A stretch of DNA of 64,000 bases from Burkholderiales bacterium (GTDB lineage: Bacteria; Pseudomonadota; Gammaproteobacteria; Burkholderiales; Usitatibacteraceae): the NCBI GenBank assembly GCA_025359985.1, contig JANYDB010000038.1:1-64000 (forward strand), read 5' to 3'. Below, in pieces: positions 55,240 through 64,000 of the stretch (within the stretch, counting starts at the first letter, position 1; each line of letters starts with the position of its first letter). The translations under genes and the position numbers were made by a program. Under the pieces are notes generated by a model, which saw only the letters and a program-made list of their open reading frames with translations, made no database searches and was not told the DNA's origin.

Positions 55240-56679
55240 ATGCCACGCGCTACCAAAATTGTTGCTACTCTGGGCCCCGCCACTTCCTCTGCAGAGGTGC
55301 TTGAACGTTTAATTATGGCGGGCGTCGATGTCGTGCGCATGAATTTTTCGCATGGCACAGCCGAGGATCATTTGAATCGTGCTGCGCTGGTGCGTGAACT
55401 GGCCGCTAAACACAATCGACCAGTGGGCATCCTGGCCGATTTGCAGGGCCCTAAAATTCGTGTGGGAAAATTTGCTGATGGCAAAATTACTTTGAAGGTA
55501 GGCGACAACTTTATTCTAGATGCGGCCTGTGTTCTCGGCAATCAGGAACGGGTTGGCATCGATTACAAAGAGCTGCCGCGAGATGTCAAACCGCGTGATC
55601 TGTTATTGCTCAACGATGGCTTGCTGGTATTTGAAGTGATCAGCGTAAAGGGTAGCGAGATTCATTGCCTCGTCAAGCAGGGCGGTGTGCTGTCCAACAA
55701 TAAGGGTATCAATCGCAAAGGTGGTGGCTTGACCGCACCGCCGCTCACATCCAAGGATATGGAAGATATAAAAACTGCGGTGAAAATAAAAGCTGATTTT
55801 CTGGCTGTCTCGTTTCCTAAAAGCGGCTCGGATATGTACATGGCGCGCGAACTGATGCGCGCAGCAGGCGGCGACGCATTGCTGATCGCAAAAATCGAGC
55901 GCACCGAAGCTGTGACCAATGAAGCGCTGACCGACATCATGAAAGCCTGCGATGGCATCATGGTGGCGCGGGGTGATCTGGCCGTGGAAGTCGGGGACGC
56001 AGCCGTACCGGCATTGCAAAAACGTATGATCCGCATGGCTCGCGAGTTAAACAAGCTCACGATTACGGCGACGCAGATGATGGAGTCCATGGTGTCTTCG
56101 CCGATACCGACGCGCGCCGAGGTTTCTGACGTCGCTAACGCGGTACTGGATGGTACTGACGCGGTAATGCTGTCGGCTGAATCTGCATCGGGAATGTACC
56201 CGGTAGAAACGGTGGAAGCCATGGTGCGAATTTGCCGTGAAGCTGAAAAAAGCGCTGACGTAAAGCTTGACCGTGAATTTTTGGATCGGATATTTACCCG
56301 CGTCGACCAATCGATTGCCATGGCCGCTTTATTTACGGCCCATCATTTAAAAGTGAAATGTATTGCGGCCTTGACGCAATCAGGTTCCACTGCACTTTGG
56401 ATGTCACGTTTAAATTCCGGTGTACCTATCTACGCGCTTACGCCAGTTCAAGCGACGCACACCAAATGCGCACTCATGCGGGATGTGCGCCCCATCGCGC
56501 TGACCTACGAAGGTCATGACCGCGAAAAGTTATTGCGTGAAGCCGAAGAGGTATTGCTGCAAAACAAGGTGGTGGAACTGGGCGATCTGGTGGTGCTGAC
56601 AGTGGGCGAGCCGATTGGTCAGTCAGGCGGAACCAACACCATGAAAATTGTGCGTATTGGTGAAAATCGGCCCGCTTAA
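55240..56679 (+). CDS. pyk: pyruvate kinase
   Basis: 479 residues. Last step of glycolysis. RATKIVATLGPATSSAEVLE, VVRMNFSHGTAEDHLNRA, ILADLQGPKIRVGKF, ISFPKSGSD-like AVSFPKSGSDM, MVARGDLAVEVG, TATQMMESM and DAVMLSAESASGMYPVE are seen. Its stop (56677-56679) overlaps the stop of the decayed minus-strand frame by two bases. Confidence 0.97.
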   Translation: MPRATKIVATLGPATSSAEVLERLIMAGVDVVRMNFSHGTAEDHLNRAALVRELAAKHNRPVGILADLQGPKIRVGKFADGKITLKVGDNFILDAACVLGNQERVGIDYKELPRDVKPRDLLLLNDGLLVFEVISVKGSEIHCLVKQGGVLSNNKGINRKGGGLTAPPLTSKDMEDIKTAVKIKADFLAVSFPKSGSDMYMARELMRAAGGDALLIAKIERTEAVTNEALTDIMKACDGIMVARGDLAVEVGDAAVPALQKRMIRMARELNKLTITATQMMESMVSSPIPTRAEVSDVANAVLDGTDAVMLSAESASGMYPVETVEAMVRICREAEKSADVKLDREFLDRIFTRVDQSIAMAALFTAHHLKVKCIAALTQSGSTALWMSRLNSGVPIYALTPVQATHTKCALMRDVRPIALTYEGHDREKLLREAEEVLLQNKVVELGDLVVLTVGEPIGQSGGTNTMKIVRIGENRPA

Positions 56680-57236
56680 ATATTGGTTTCAAGCGGAATC
56701 AGGCCCATATCGAAATATTCATCAGTCGGTGGCACCTTAATGAAGGTTGCAGGCAGGGTTAGGGTTAAAGTTAAAGCTAGATCAAAACCTTGAGCAGCGG
56801 CACAGTTTTTAGTGTCTTTATGATCAAGGCCAATGGCGGTTCGAGCTCTGGTTTTTAATTGATCCATCACTTTATTTTTAAGCGAGCCCAAGGGATCAAT
56901 GGCATAACCTACTCCGGCGGGAATTTTAATGACGTGGTCATTGACGATCTTGATTGAAAATCCTTGCGGTGAGCGTACGAAGCCGCCTATTTCCTTGATC
57001 GGTTAAATACGCTTACAAAGCGCTCATCAAGCGCTTTCGCTTGGGTCAACACACCATTCTAACGTTCGTTTACGCATGCTACAGGCTCTATTACTAGGGG
57101 CTCGGCAGCGGTAGCGGGTTGGGTATCAACTGGCGAGTCAAACTTGGCATTAGCAGCGGCATCAGCTCTACCAACAGCCGTAACAGCAGCGGCATTGAGT
57201 GGCATAAAATAAACGGCTGAGGCGGCTACAGGGCAT
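56676..57236 (-). pseudogene. decayed gene of unknown function between pyk and fba
   Basis: On the minus strand one coherent reading runs in two frames. The first part (from about 57236, with an ATG at 57205) reads AASAVYFMPLNAAAVTAV then QPATAAEPLVIEPVACVNER, hits a TAG at 57061-57059, and continues in the same frame as NGVLTQAKALDERFVSVFNR. A frameshift near 57003 then leads into GGFVRSPQGFSIKIVNDHV, IPAGVGYAIDPLGSLKNK and CAAAQGFDLALTLTLTLP, ending ETNI at 56676. One stop and one shift break it. The hydrophobic start suggests a signal peptide. I recognise no family. The LTLTLTL segment comes from a short AACCCT-like repeat. Confidence 0.55.
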
Positions 57237-57276
57237 GCTTAGGTCAAATTCAGTTTCAACATCTTCTCCAGTCAGG

Positions 57277-57468
57277 ATTGCACAGGAATTTCATGAACTC
57301 GCAGAACAGGATGGCTAATTGCCGCCTGAAGAGCGTAAAACGATTGGCATGGCGTTGGGAGCGCGACCGTAGGTGATTTCCTCGGTAACAGAGCTAAACA
57401 AAAAATCCGGGATTTGCCCTGCTCAAGCTATCAAAATTTCTTTCAGGAAGTCGCGGAAATCACAATGA
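57277..57468 (+). pseudogene. eroded plus-strand frame upstream of fba
   Basis: One frame reads IAQEFHELAEQDG, a TAA (57316), LPPEERKTIGMALGARP, a TAG (57370), then VISSVTELNKKSG to a TGA at 57466. The charged, helical-looking residues across both stops suggest a former coding region, but no family is recognised and chance cannot be excluded. The remaining bases to 57563 contain only the fba leader with a possible -10 (TATCAT, about 57532). Confidence 0.3.
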
Positions 57469-57563
57469 GCAGGAAGCACGTAAAATAAGCTGTCTTAATC
57501 TTTAGCTGGTTTATTCTTCGCAGTATTGTTGCTATCATTTATTGACTGTTTTTGGAGATTGTC

Positions 57564-58628
57564 ATGTCCCTCGTATCCATGCGCCAATTGCTCGACCATG
57601 CTGCTGAAAACGGCTATGGCCTACCCGCTTTCAATGTCAACAATCTGGAACAGGTGCAGGCTATTATGGAAGCTGCGTATGAAACCAACAGCCCAGTGAT
57701 TATGCAGGCCAGTGCAGGCGCACGCAAATATGCGGGTGAACATTTTTTGCGCCACCTGATCGAAGCGGCTGTTGAAAGCTATCCCGATATTCCGGTGGTG
57801 ATGCATCAAGATCACGGCCAGTCTCCGGTTGTGTGCCTGCAGGCGATGCGCTTGGGATTTTCTAGTGTGATGATGGACGGCTCTCTGATGGCCGACGGCA
57901 AGAGTGTGGCCAGTTATGAATACAATGTGGATACAACGAAACAGGTTGTCGATATGGCTCACGCCATTGGTGTCACAGTTGAGGGCGAACTGGGTTGTTT
58001 AGGTTCGCTTGAAACCATGATGGGCGACAAAGAAGACGGCCACGGCGCAGACGGTGCCATGACCCGTGAACAGCTCCTGACGGACCCTGAACAGGCCGCA
58101 GATTTCATCAAAAAAACGGGTGCCGATGCATTGGCTATCGCTATCGGCACTTCGCACGGTGCATATAAATTTACGCGCAAACCGACCGGCGATATTTTGG
58201 CAATTGATCGTATCAAGGCAATCCATGCGCGAATTCCCAATACGCATCTGGTCATGCATGGGTCATCAAGTGTGCCGCAGGATTTGCTTGATATTATTCG
58301 CGCCAACGGCGGCGAAATGAAAGAAACCTACGGCGTACCCGTTGAGGAAATTCAGGAAGGCATCAAACACGGTGTGCGTAAAATTAATATCGATACCGAT
58401 ATTCGTCTGGCAATGACCGCGGCCATACGTAAATTTCTGAACGAAAATAAATCTCATTTTGATCCGCGCGATTATCTGAAGCCCGCTCGCGCCGCCGCCA
58501 AGAAAATTTGTATCGAGCGTTATCAGCAATTCGGCAGCGCAGGCCAGGCATCAAAAATTAAGCCGATTGGCATGAGTGTGATGGCGGAAAAATATGCAAA
58601 AGGCGAATTGAATGCGGTTGTGAATTGA
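57564..58628 (+). CDS. fba: class II fructose-bisphosphate aldolase
   Basis: 354 residues. Zinc-dependent aldolase, the Calvin-cycle-type subgroup of class [36 protein letters not shown] (zinc His), [29 protein letters not shown] and [15 protein letters not shown] are present. Start ATG 57564 with TTTGGAG seven bases before. Its TGA overlaps the TTG start of the DUF3667 gene, so the two are coupled. Confidence 0.97.
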   Translation: MSLVSMRQLLDHAAENGYGLPAFNVNNLEQVQAIMEAAYETNSPVIMQASAGARKYAGEHFLRHLIEAAVESYPDIPVVMHQDHGQSPVVCLQAMRLGFSSVMMDGSLMADGKSVASYEYNVDTTKQVVDMAHAIGVTVEGELGCLGSLETMMGDKEDGHGADGAMTREQLLTDPEQAADFIKKTGADALAIAIGTSHGAYKFTRKPTGDILAIDRIKAIHARIPNTHLVMHGSSSVPQDLLDIIRANGGEMKETYGVPVEEIQEGIKHGVRKINIDTDIRLAMTAAIRKFLNENKSHFDPRDYLKPARAAAKKICIERYQQFGSAGQASKIKPIGMSVMAEKYAKGELNAVVN

Positions 58629-59641
58629 GCGACGGTGAATCGATTACCGCCGCGCAATGCCGCAATTGCGATGCGGTGTTTGGCGAGGCCCGTCCAACGT
58701 ATTGCCCAAGCTGTGGTCAGGAGACGGCCGCACACCCTCCGACGGTTTGGGAATTCGGGCATGAATTTATTACCCACTACATTGCGCTGGAAGGAAAGCT
58801 TTGGAACACATTAGGCTTGCTGTTTTTCAGACCAGGCGCGCTTACTCAGCGCTATCTGATCGGACAAAAGCGCCGCTATGTGAACCCGCTGCGCCTTTAC
58901 CTGACGGCGAGTATTTTATTTTTTATCGTGGTGAAATTATTTGGTGCCGACCCGCTCATGAAAACGCATTTCAACGAGGAGGCTCGGCTACAGGCAGCCA
59001 ACGAGATGGTTACGGAAGTGCGATCGGAGGCTGCAAAGGACAGCGTAAATAAACGGCCTGTCATTGTTACGTCAAAAGCCTTACCCAATCTCGCGCTAGA
59101 GTTGCCAGGGTCAGAAAATAAAAATGCAGAATCTGCGCCGCCACATAATCGTAAGCCGATTACGCTGAACAGCCCGGCGCTGGACGCGATTCAGTGCGCC
59201 GGAAGTAACGCTTGCGACAAAATTCGCGCGCATTTCGCAGATCGATATAAGGATAGAACACTTCGTGAATTCCGCGGCATCGTCAGCGATCGGGCGCTTT
59301 CCCTCGCTCCCTATGCAATGTTTTTGTTTCTGCCGGTTTTTGCGGCGCTGACGTATCTGCTTTATCGAAAGCGCGGCATGTTTTATGGCGAGCATGTGGT
59401 CTACGCTCTTCATGTTCACGCATTTGCATACTTCTTGCTGATGGTGGTGGCATTCCCTGCGGAATGGCTGGCGGGACTGTTATGGCTCTGGGGCATCATC
59501 TATTTTTGGATAGCAATGCGCCGTGTGTTTGGTGGGCGCTGGTGGGCCACCTCGCTTCGCTACATCGTCATCAGCATGCTCTACCCTTTGTTGCTCATAA
59601 CTTTTGTTTGCCTGACAATGTTGATTGCCATTTTTATCTGA
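58625..59641 (+). CDS. DUF3667-type membrane protein with N-terminal zinc ribbon
   Basis: 338 residues. A zinc ribbon opens it (CRNCDAVF then YCPSCGQ). Membrane segments follow at about 92-108 ([15 protein letters not shown]), 225-245 ([20 protein letters not shown]), 260-285 and 305-335. [20 protein letters not shown] is the DUF3667 signature. The segment between the first two membrane spans is about 110 residues and probably periplasmic. Function unknown. TTG at 58625 overlaps the fba stop by four bases; purC follows 31 bases later, so it sits inside a fba-purC transcript. Confidence 0.87.
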   Translation: MSDGESITAAQCRNCDAVFGEARPTYCPSCGQETAAHPPTVWEFGHEFITHYIALEGKLWNTLGLLFFRPGALTQRYLIGQKRRYVNPLRLYLTASILFFIVVKLFGADPLMKTHFNEEARLQAANEMVTEVRSEAAKDSVNKRPVIVTSKALPNLALELPGSENKNAESAPPHNRKPITLNSPALDAIQCAGSNACDKIRAHFADRYKDRTLREFRGIVSDRALSLAPYAMFLFLPVFAALTYLLYRKRGMFYGEHVVYALHVHAFAYFLLMVVAFPAEWLAGLLWLWGIIYFWIAMRRVFGGRWWATSLRYIVISMLYPLLLITFVCLTMLIAIFI

Positions 59642-59672
59642 ATTGTATTTACACCTTACTGCGAGACTCTTT

Positions 59673-60545
59673 GTGTACGAATCCACACTCAAATCACTCC
59701 CTTTAATCGCGCGCGGCAAAGTGCGCGATATTTATGCTGTGGGCGAAGATAAATTACTGATTGTCACGACTGATCGACTCTCCGCTTACGACGTTATACT
59801 GCCGACGCCGATACCCGCGAAAGGCGAAATTTTAGTCACCTTGGCTAATTTCTGGTTTCATAAATTAGCGCATGTGGTGCCCAATCAGCTGACCGGAATT
59901 GACCCTGCCAGTATCGTTGCGGCCAGCGAACGCGATCAAGTTATGGGCCGTGCGCTGGTGGTGAATAAATATAAAGTGCTGCCAATTGAAGCCGTCGTAC
60001 GCGGCTATCTGGAAGGTTCCGGTTGGAGCGAATACCAACAAACACAATCGGTATGCGGCATTCAATTGCCAGCAGGATTGCAGCGCGCAGCCAAATTACC
60101 GCAACCTATTTTCACGCCTGCTACCAAGGCCAAAGCTGGCGAACATGATGAAAATATTGATTTTGCCACCTGTGAAAAAATTATCGGCCGCGCGCGCGCG
60201 GCCGAGGTTCGCGATACCGCTATTAGGCTCTATCAGGAAGCAGCCGATTACGCACTCACCAAGGGCATCATCATCGCTGACACCAAGTTTGAATTTGGCT
60301 TGGACACACACGATCAACTGCACCTGATTGACGAAGCGCTGACGCCGGATTCATCCCGCTTCTGGCCGCTAGCGAGTTATAAAGTAGGCGAATCGCCAGA
60401 AAGTTTTGATAAGCAATACATTCGCAACTGGCTCGATTCAATTGGTTTCAACCGCAAACCACCTGCGCCTTCTGTGCCCGCCGACATTGCACAAAAAACC
60501 AGTGATAAATATCGCGAAGCACTCGTTCGCCTAATGCAGCCGTAA
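59673..60545 (+). CDS. purC: phosphoribosylaminoimidazole-succinocarboxamide synthase
   Basis: 290 residues. Joins aspartate to CAIR in purine synthesis. [70 protein letters not shown] and [13 protein letters not shown] are typical of the long PurC type. I chose GTG at 59673 (reads [13 protein letters not shown]), which matches the family start; no strong ribosome site is visible. The frame is open to 59625. Confidence 0.96.
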   Translation: MYESTLKSLPLIARGKVRDIYAVGEDKLLIVTTDRLSAYDVILPTPIPAKGEILVTLANFWFHKLAHVVPNQLTGIDPASIVAASERDQVMGRALVVNKYKVLPIEAVVRGYLEGSGWSEYQQTQSVCGIQLPAGLQRAAKLPQPIFTPATKAKAGEHDENIDFATCEKIIGRARAAEVRDTAIRLYQEAADYALTKGIIIADTKFEFGLDTHDQLHLIDEALTPDSSRFWPLASYKVGESPESFDKQYIRNWLDSIGFNRKPPAPSVPADIAQKTSDKYREALVRLMQP

Positions 60546-60557
60546 CCGTCTGACATA

Positions 60558-61066
60558 TCAATGTTCGTTGCGAATAGCGTCTATTCGGCGCGAAACCGTT
60601 GAAGTCACCCCATATTTATCGTCAACCATGGCTGAAAACTCGACGGTATAGCCCCATGTATCACAATAATGATAATCCCATGCGGTAACACCCAAATTAT
60701 TAAACCTGACTTGGCGATAGGGGGGCCGATACTGGCCAGCACCGCTTCCGCCGTATTGCCCGCACCGATTTTTTCAAGCATTGTGTCGGTCAAAACATTT
60801 TGGACCCGCTCAGCGATGCCGTCTTTATTCATGTCGACTGCATACGTGGTCACGCCCAGCGGCCCACTGGTATAAAACCATCGTGCGCCGGAATCAAGCC
60901 GAATCGCCAGAGCTGGCTCACCATACAGGCGGCGCAATGCAGTTTCAGTAGCGCCCACGCTCAGTTGGGTTGCGCAAGCACTTAGCAAGCTCAGGCAGAG
61001 TGTGGCCGTAATCGCCACCGGGGTAATTCGCAAAAATTTTGCGACCGGTTCTGCCTTATTCATCAT
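60558..61066 (-). pseudogene. BamE/SmpA-like outer-membrane lipoprotein, frameshifted in a C run
   Basis: Signal peptide with lipobox LLSAC, then SVGATETALRRLYGEPALAI and RVQNVLTDTMLEKIGAGNTA, which fit BamE/SmpA-type repeats (TEEEVRxxLGxP). The frame then drifts into a nonsensical end after GPPIAKSGLIIW. Restoring one C in the six-C run (plus-strand G run 60720-60725) gives GPPYRQVRFNNLGVTAWDYH and YTVEFSAMVDDKYGV, a much better family end, stopping at 60558. So a single-base deletion is likely. As printed, the frame stops at 60605. Start: ATG at 61066 or 61063. It is 24 bases past the TauE gene on the same strand. Confidence 0.8.
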
Positions 61067-61089
61067 CGTTTGGCCGCATTCATTTATTT

Positions 61090-61908
61090 TTATACGGACA
61101 CCAACATTTTGATTGCAAGGGCCAGTAAAAATATCATGAATATTTTTTTGAGCATGGCTACCGGTAACTTGTGCGCGAGCTTGGCGCCAATCGGGGCGAT
61201 AAGAAAACTGGTCATCGCAATACCCATAAAAGCGGGCACGTAAACGTAGCCTACACTCCATTTAGGCAGATCAGAATCCATCAGCCCCGTAATGACGTAA
61301 CCTAGCGTCCCGGCGAGCGCAATCGGGAAGCCAACTGCTGATGAAGTGCCTATTGCTTCATGAATTTTTACATTGCACCATGCTAAAAAGTTGATGGTCA
61401 ATACCGCTCCGCCAATGCCCGCCAGGCTGGAAATAAATCCCATCACCGCACCAAAAATCAGCATGCCGCCCTGCCTAGGCAGTTCGCGATGCGATTGTTC
61501 GATGCCCGTTTGCGGCTTGATATTAAAAAGCAGTTGGATGGCTAAAAAACATATGAAGCCAACAAAGAAATATTTAAGAAATGCAGTACTCGAAAAATAG
61601 GCGAACACCGTACCCGCTAAAGTGCCGACAAGAATGCCTGGCGTCATTTGTTTTACTACGCGCCAGTTAACTGCGCCATGGGCATGATGCGCTCGTGCGC
61701 TGGCGAATGCGCCAGGCAGAATTGTGGCCATCGAGGTTGCTAATGCCATGTGAATCACATGTTCGTTCGAGAAGCCAAACCTAATAAAGGTTAACGACAA
61801 AACCGGCACCATCACCGCGCCGCCACCAATGCCCAATAGCCCCGCAAAAAAACCGACGACGACGCCCGCGGCCAAATAAATCAGGAGATATGAAAGTTCA
61901 AATGGCAC
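61090..61908 (-). CDS. TauE/SafE family anion exporter
   Basis: 272 residues, about eight membrane segments. The two repeated halves show GFFAGLLGIGGGAVMVPVLS and GFISSLAGIGGAVLTINFLA, the duplicated TauE/SafE motif. Members move sulfite, sulfoacetate or organosulfur anions across the inner membrane; the substrate here is not known. It lies upstream of the BamE-like pseudogene and downstream of the EVE gene on the same strand. Confidence 0.93.
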   Translation of the reverse strand: MPFELSYLLIYLAAGVVVGFFAGLLGIGGGAVMVPVLSLTFIRFGFSNEHVIHMALATSMATILPGAFASARAHHAHGAVNWRVVKQMTPGILVGTLAGTVFAYFSSTAFLKYFFVGFICFLAIQLLFNIKPQTGIEQSHRELPRQGGMLIFGAVMGFISSLAGIGGAVLTINFLAWCNVKIHEAIGTSSAVGFPIALAGTLGYVITGLMDSDLPKWSVGYVYVPAFMGIAMTSFLIAPIGAKLAHKLPVAMLKKIFMIFLLALAIKMLVSV

Positions 61909-61957
61909 GAAAATAATTTTATTTGATCAGCGGCACGCAAATGGCCAGTCGCACACA

Positions 61958-62422
61958 TTAATTTATTTCGGCCAATTTGAAAATAATTTTCCATTCTGCC
62001 GCCGTCACTGGGGTAATAGATAGCCGATTGCCACGCTGCAATATACGCAGGGTTGTCAATTGCGCATGATCACGTAACTCTTGCAGGGAAACCAAACGCG
62101 TCTTTTTCACAAGCTGCACATCAACATTACACCAGCGCGGAGTTTCACGAGTTGATTTCGCATCAAAATATTTATTCTTGGGCTGGAACTGGGTTTCGTC
62201 CGGGTAAGCCATACTCGCCACCTCGGCAATACCAGCTACGCCGGGCTCAGCGCAAGATGAGTGATAGAACAACACACCATCACCTAGCTTCATATCATCA
62301 CGCATAAAATTGCGCGCCTGGTAGTTACGCACTCCATACCACGCGATGGTCTGCGCCGCCTTCTTGGCTAAATCATCAATTGAAATATCGGAGGGCTCCG
62401 ATTTCATCAGCCAATAGGCCAT
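61958..62422 (-). CDS. EVE domain protein
   Basis: 154 residues. MAYWLMKSEPSDISIDDL, WYGVRNYQARNFMRDDM and GDGVLFYHSSCAEPGVAGIA are the EVE-domain signature (PUA-like fold that binds modified bases). Small single-domain EVE proteins are widely conserved. Its place between 6S RNA and TauE/SafE is common in betaproteobacteria. Confidence 0.94.
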   Translation of the reverse strand: MAYWLMKSEPSDISIDDLAKKAAQTIAWYGVRNYQARNFMRDDMKLGDGVLFYHSSCAEPGVAGIAEVASMAYPDETQFQPKNKYFDAKSTRETPRWCNVDVQLVKKTRLVSLQELRDHAQLTTLRILQRGNRLSITPVTAAEWKIIFKLAEIN

Positions 62423-62481
62423 GGCATGTCAGTCAATTGCAAGAAGTTGGGGAGAGGGCGCGCACAAAGAAAAGCATACAT

Positions 62482-62667
62482 AAAAATCTGTTTTAGTGTT
62501 CGCTTAGGCCGCACCTTGAACTTGAGGGTTCAAGGGTGGATGCCGACCGGATGCCATCAGGTTCGTCCGCGTAGGACGATCACACCGGCATCACTTGGGC
62601 CAGAATCCATCGACATAAGTCATTGGTCCAAAGGATGTAAACCTAAGCGAACGCTAAAACAGATTTA
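62482..62667 (-). ncRNA. ssrS: 6S RNA
   Basis: About 185 bases on the minus strand. The ends form an almost perfect closing helix: AAATCTGTTTTAGCGTTCGC at the 5' end against GCGAACACTAAAACAGATTT at the 3' end, with the central portion giving the interrupted rod and open bubble expected for 6S RNA. A T run follows the 3' helix (TTTTTATG). The position directly downstream of zapA and next to an EVE gene is the classic locus. It binds sigma70-RNA polymerase and restrains transcription in stationary phase. Confidence 0.9.
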
Positions 62668-62672
62668 GGGAC

Positions 62673-62700
62673 GGTTATGCACTATTTGACAGCATCGCAA
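62673..62700 (-). promoter_or_regulatory. promoter of 6S RNA
   Basis: On the minus strand TTGCGA (62700-62695) and ATAACC (62678-62673) are 16 bases apart, placing transcription start near 62666, exactly at the first base of the closing helix. Confidence 0.5.
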
Positions 62701-62730
62701 GGATTGCCAAAACAGGACATGATAGAAGAA

Positions 62731-63120
62731 TCAAAAAAGTTTTTCTTGGTCAGAAACCGCTTTTTCAATCATGTTTTCCATGTCCTGCATTTTACGCCTG
62801 ACATACGCTTCGTCAACGGAAATATTTGGGGTTTTGGCGGCGCCGTTTGCCGTCACCCCTTGCAGAGTTTGCAAATGCTCATGTGCAATATTCAGCGCTA
62901 CCATAATAGCAATGCGCTCGTTGCCCACGACCTTACCCGAGTCGCGGATTTCTTTCATTTTCTTGTTCAATAAATCTACTGAGGCCACTAACTGGCGCTC
63001 TTCACCATCGGGCGCGGCCACTCGAAACTCACGGCCCATCACGTTAATCGTGATGCCCTTTACTTCTTTACCAAGCTTGGCATTTTTTGATTCTTTGGTC
63101 ACATCTTGTGCTGCACTCAT
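62731..63120 (-). CDS. zapA: cell division protein ZapA
   Basis: 129 residues. The core ITINVMGREFRVAAPDGEE is the ZapA domain strand, and the C-terminal helix LLNKKMKEIRDSGKVVGNER with AIMVALNIAHEHLQTL is the coiled coil. ZapA stabilises FtsZ filaments. The last residues (VRRKMQDMENMIEKAVSDQE) extend beyond the usual end. Its start overlaps the zapB stop by four bases. Confidence 0.93.
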   Translation of the reverse strand: MSAAQDVTKESKNAKLGKEVKGITINVMGREFRVAAPDGEERQLVASVDLLNKKMKEIRDSGKVVGNERIAIMVALNIAHEHLQTLQGVTANGAAKTPNISVDEAYVRRKMQDMENMIEKAVSDQEKLF

Positions 63121-63326
63121 AGACTCTCACTTTCCGCTTCAGGAATTTGCGCGAGCAATGTTTCCAGGCGGGTTTTTGCGTGGTCCAGTTTTTCCGACAG
63201 TCGCTTGACCTCGTCTGATTTGGTTGCAACAGATTGCCGTAACTCGTTATTTTCAGCGCGCAGGCGTTGGAACAGCGTCACAAAATGCGTGAGTTTGTCT
63301 TCAAAATGCTGAATTTCGGATTCCAT
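63117..63326 (-). CDS. zapB: ZapB-like coiled-coil cell division protein
   Basis: 69 residues, almost all coiled coil (LTHFVTLFQRLRAENNELRQ). The small TIGR02449-type proteins always precede zapA and, together with ZapA, shape the Z ring. It overlaps zapA by four bases (ATGA) and is divergent from the PAS protein gene. Confidence 0.85.
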   Translation of the reverse strand: MESEIQHFEDKLTHFVTLFQRLRAENNELRQSVATKSDEVKRLSEKLDHAKTRLETLLAQIPEAESESL

Positions 63327-63493
63327 TACTTTAATGTAGCGGAAAAACCCCAGCTAGGTCAATGCTCAAGCGCACAAAGTGAAGGTTTAATCTAAATGAT
63401 GAATGCACTCGCAGACTTAAACCTAAAGCGGTCCGATACTGTCAAGATAGTTACATCAATGAATATTTTAATAAAACCCGCTCTGTCGAACTT

Positions 63494-64000
63494 ATGAATT
63501 CACAAATGCCGATTTCAGGTGGCCCAAAAGGTACAACGTCAGAGCAGCAATTACGCCTGCTTGCGGACAATCTGCCTGCTTTAATTGCCTATTTCACAAT
63601 CAACGGGCTGATGTGTCAATTTGCCAATAAAGCTTATGTAACAGCTTATGGCTTCACGATTGACTCCATCGTGGGCAAGAGCGTACCTGATGTGATTGGT
63701 GCAGAGGCCTACGCAGTGATCCAGCCTTATATTCTTCGCGTGATGGAAGGCGAGACCGTCAGCTATGAACGTCCGTTGATATTGCCGGACGGCAGCCAAC
63801 GCGTGATTGAAGTGAATTTAATTCCGCACATTATTGGTGATGCAAAGCCACAGTCTGCATTTGTATTGATCACCGACATTACGAAATTCCGTCGAGCTGA
63901 GGAAGCGATTCGCGAAAGCGAAGACCGGATGCGAAAATTTGCCGATGCGACCAATGAAGGCATTGTCTTTTTTGACAGCGGTATCATTACTGATATAAAC
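63494..64000 (+). CDS. PAS-domain sensor protein, N-terminal part (3' end outside window)
   Basis: 169 codons are seen before the window edge. The first PAS domain (about residues 22-135) reads LRLLADNLPALIAYFTINGL, YGFTIDSIVGKSVPDVIG and ends SAFVLITDITKFRRAEEA. A second PAS domain begins near 148 (MRKFADATNEGIVFF). It is probably a histidine kinase or GGDEF/EAL enzyme, but the output domain is outside the window. The 167 bases before it, shared with zapB, should hold both promoters. Confidence 0.85.
   Translation, partial: MNSQMPISGGPKGTTSEQQLRLLADNLPALIAYFTINGLMCQFANKAYVTAYGFTIDSIVGKSVPDVIGAEAYAVIQPYILRVMEGETVSYERPLILPDGSQRVIEVNLIPHIIGDAKPQSAFVLITDITKFRRAEEAIRESEDRMRKFADATNEGIVFFDSGIITDIN

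Noticed and set aside
55662-56321. Open frame of 219 codons opposite pyk
   Set aside because: Ser/Arg/Ile-rich antisense reading of pyruvate kinase, no support.
1-64000. tRNA or rRNA genes
   Set aside because: I looked for T-loop signatures (GGTTCGAATCC-like with paired arms) and rRNA blocks in the intergenic stretches and saw none that fold as a tRNA; a tRNAscan run would settle it.

Overview
The window reads as a chromosomal segment of a betaproteobacterium. Four things support this: a GshA of the betaproteobacterial/acidithiobacillus-type glutamate-cysteine ligase family next to GshB; the order zapB-zapA-6S RNA-EVE protein; a yqgE-ruvX-pyrR-pyrB-(dihydroorotase-like) operon; and the glycolytic run gap-pgk-pyk-fba-purC. 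Base composition is moderate and even. I saw no rRNA, tRNA, CRISPR array, integrase or insertion sequence, so most of the window is core genome. I do not assign a genus.

Layout. 1-3.3 kb: the end of a large surface protein (InlB-type repeat plus FG-GAP repeats), a HIT hydrolase and a 550-residue conserved protein of unknown function. 3.4-6.1 kb, minus strand: glutathione synthesis (gshA, gshB) and a VOC protein. 6.4-14 kb: an ABC-F ATPase (YbiT type), an orphan membrane-anchored TAXI protein, the murein-recycling ligase Mpl, and an abutting pair of a class V aminotransferase and a gamma-glutamyltransferase. 14.1-19.3 kb: an RNB exoribonuclease, a TonB-like protein and a secreted S9 peptidase. 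19.4-22.8 kb, the most accessory-looking part: a frameshifted CoA transferase, two coupled lipoproteins behind nested inverted repeats, and the remains of a RelE/HigA-like toxin-antitoxin pair. 22.8-30.7 kb, minus strand: the periplasmic alpha-2-macroglobulin/PBP1C pair. 30.8-34.3 kb: PhnD and PhnE without their ATPase, and a photolyase. 34.4-38.3 kb: the yqgE-ruvX-pyr operon, whose dihydroorotase has lost its metal ligands. 38.4-44.9 kb: oligopeptidase A, a DUF4124/glutaredoxin-like protein, exonuclease III and a four-domain c-di-GMP enzyme. 45-50.5 kb: a glycosyltransferase, phosphatidylserine decarboxylase, an atypical class III aminotransferase, a multipass membrane protein and a degenerate J-domain protein; together these may form an envelope-lipid neighbourhood. 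50.6-60.5 kb: hemW-rdgB, then divergent gap-pgk-pyk, a decayed interval, fba-DUF3667-purC. 60.5-64 kb: a frameshifted BamE-like lipoprotein, TauE/SafE, an EVE protein, 6S RNA, zapA, zapB and the start of a PAS sensor protein.

Two themes run across the window. First, several genes carry short in-frame tandem repeats in linkers or termini (PyrR, the CoA transferase, the A2M protein, the glycosyltransferase tail, the DUF6356 tail), as if simple repeats expand freely here. Second, two genes are broken by one missing base in short G or C runs (about 20457-20461 and 60720-60725). These may be sequencing errors, phase-variable tracts or true pseudogenes. I found no complete, clearly new multi-gene system. 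The best candidates for follow-up are the decayed interval between pyk and fba, the two-lipoprotein/toxin-antitoxin-remnant island, and the 45-49.7 kb lipid/glycan neighbourhood.
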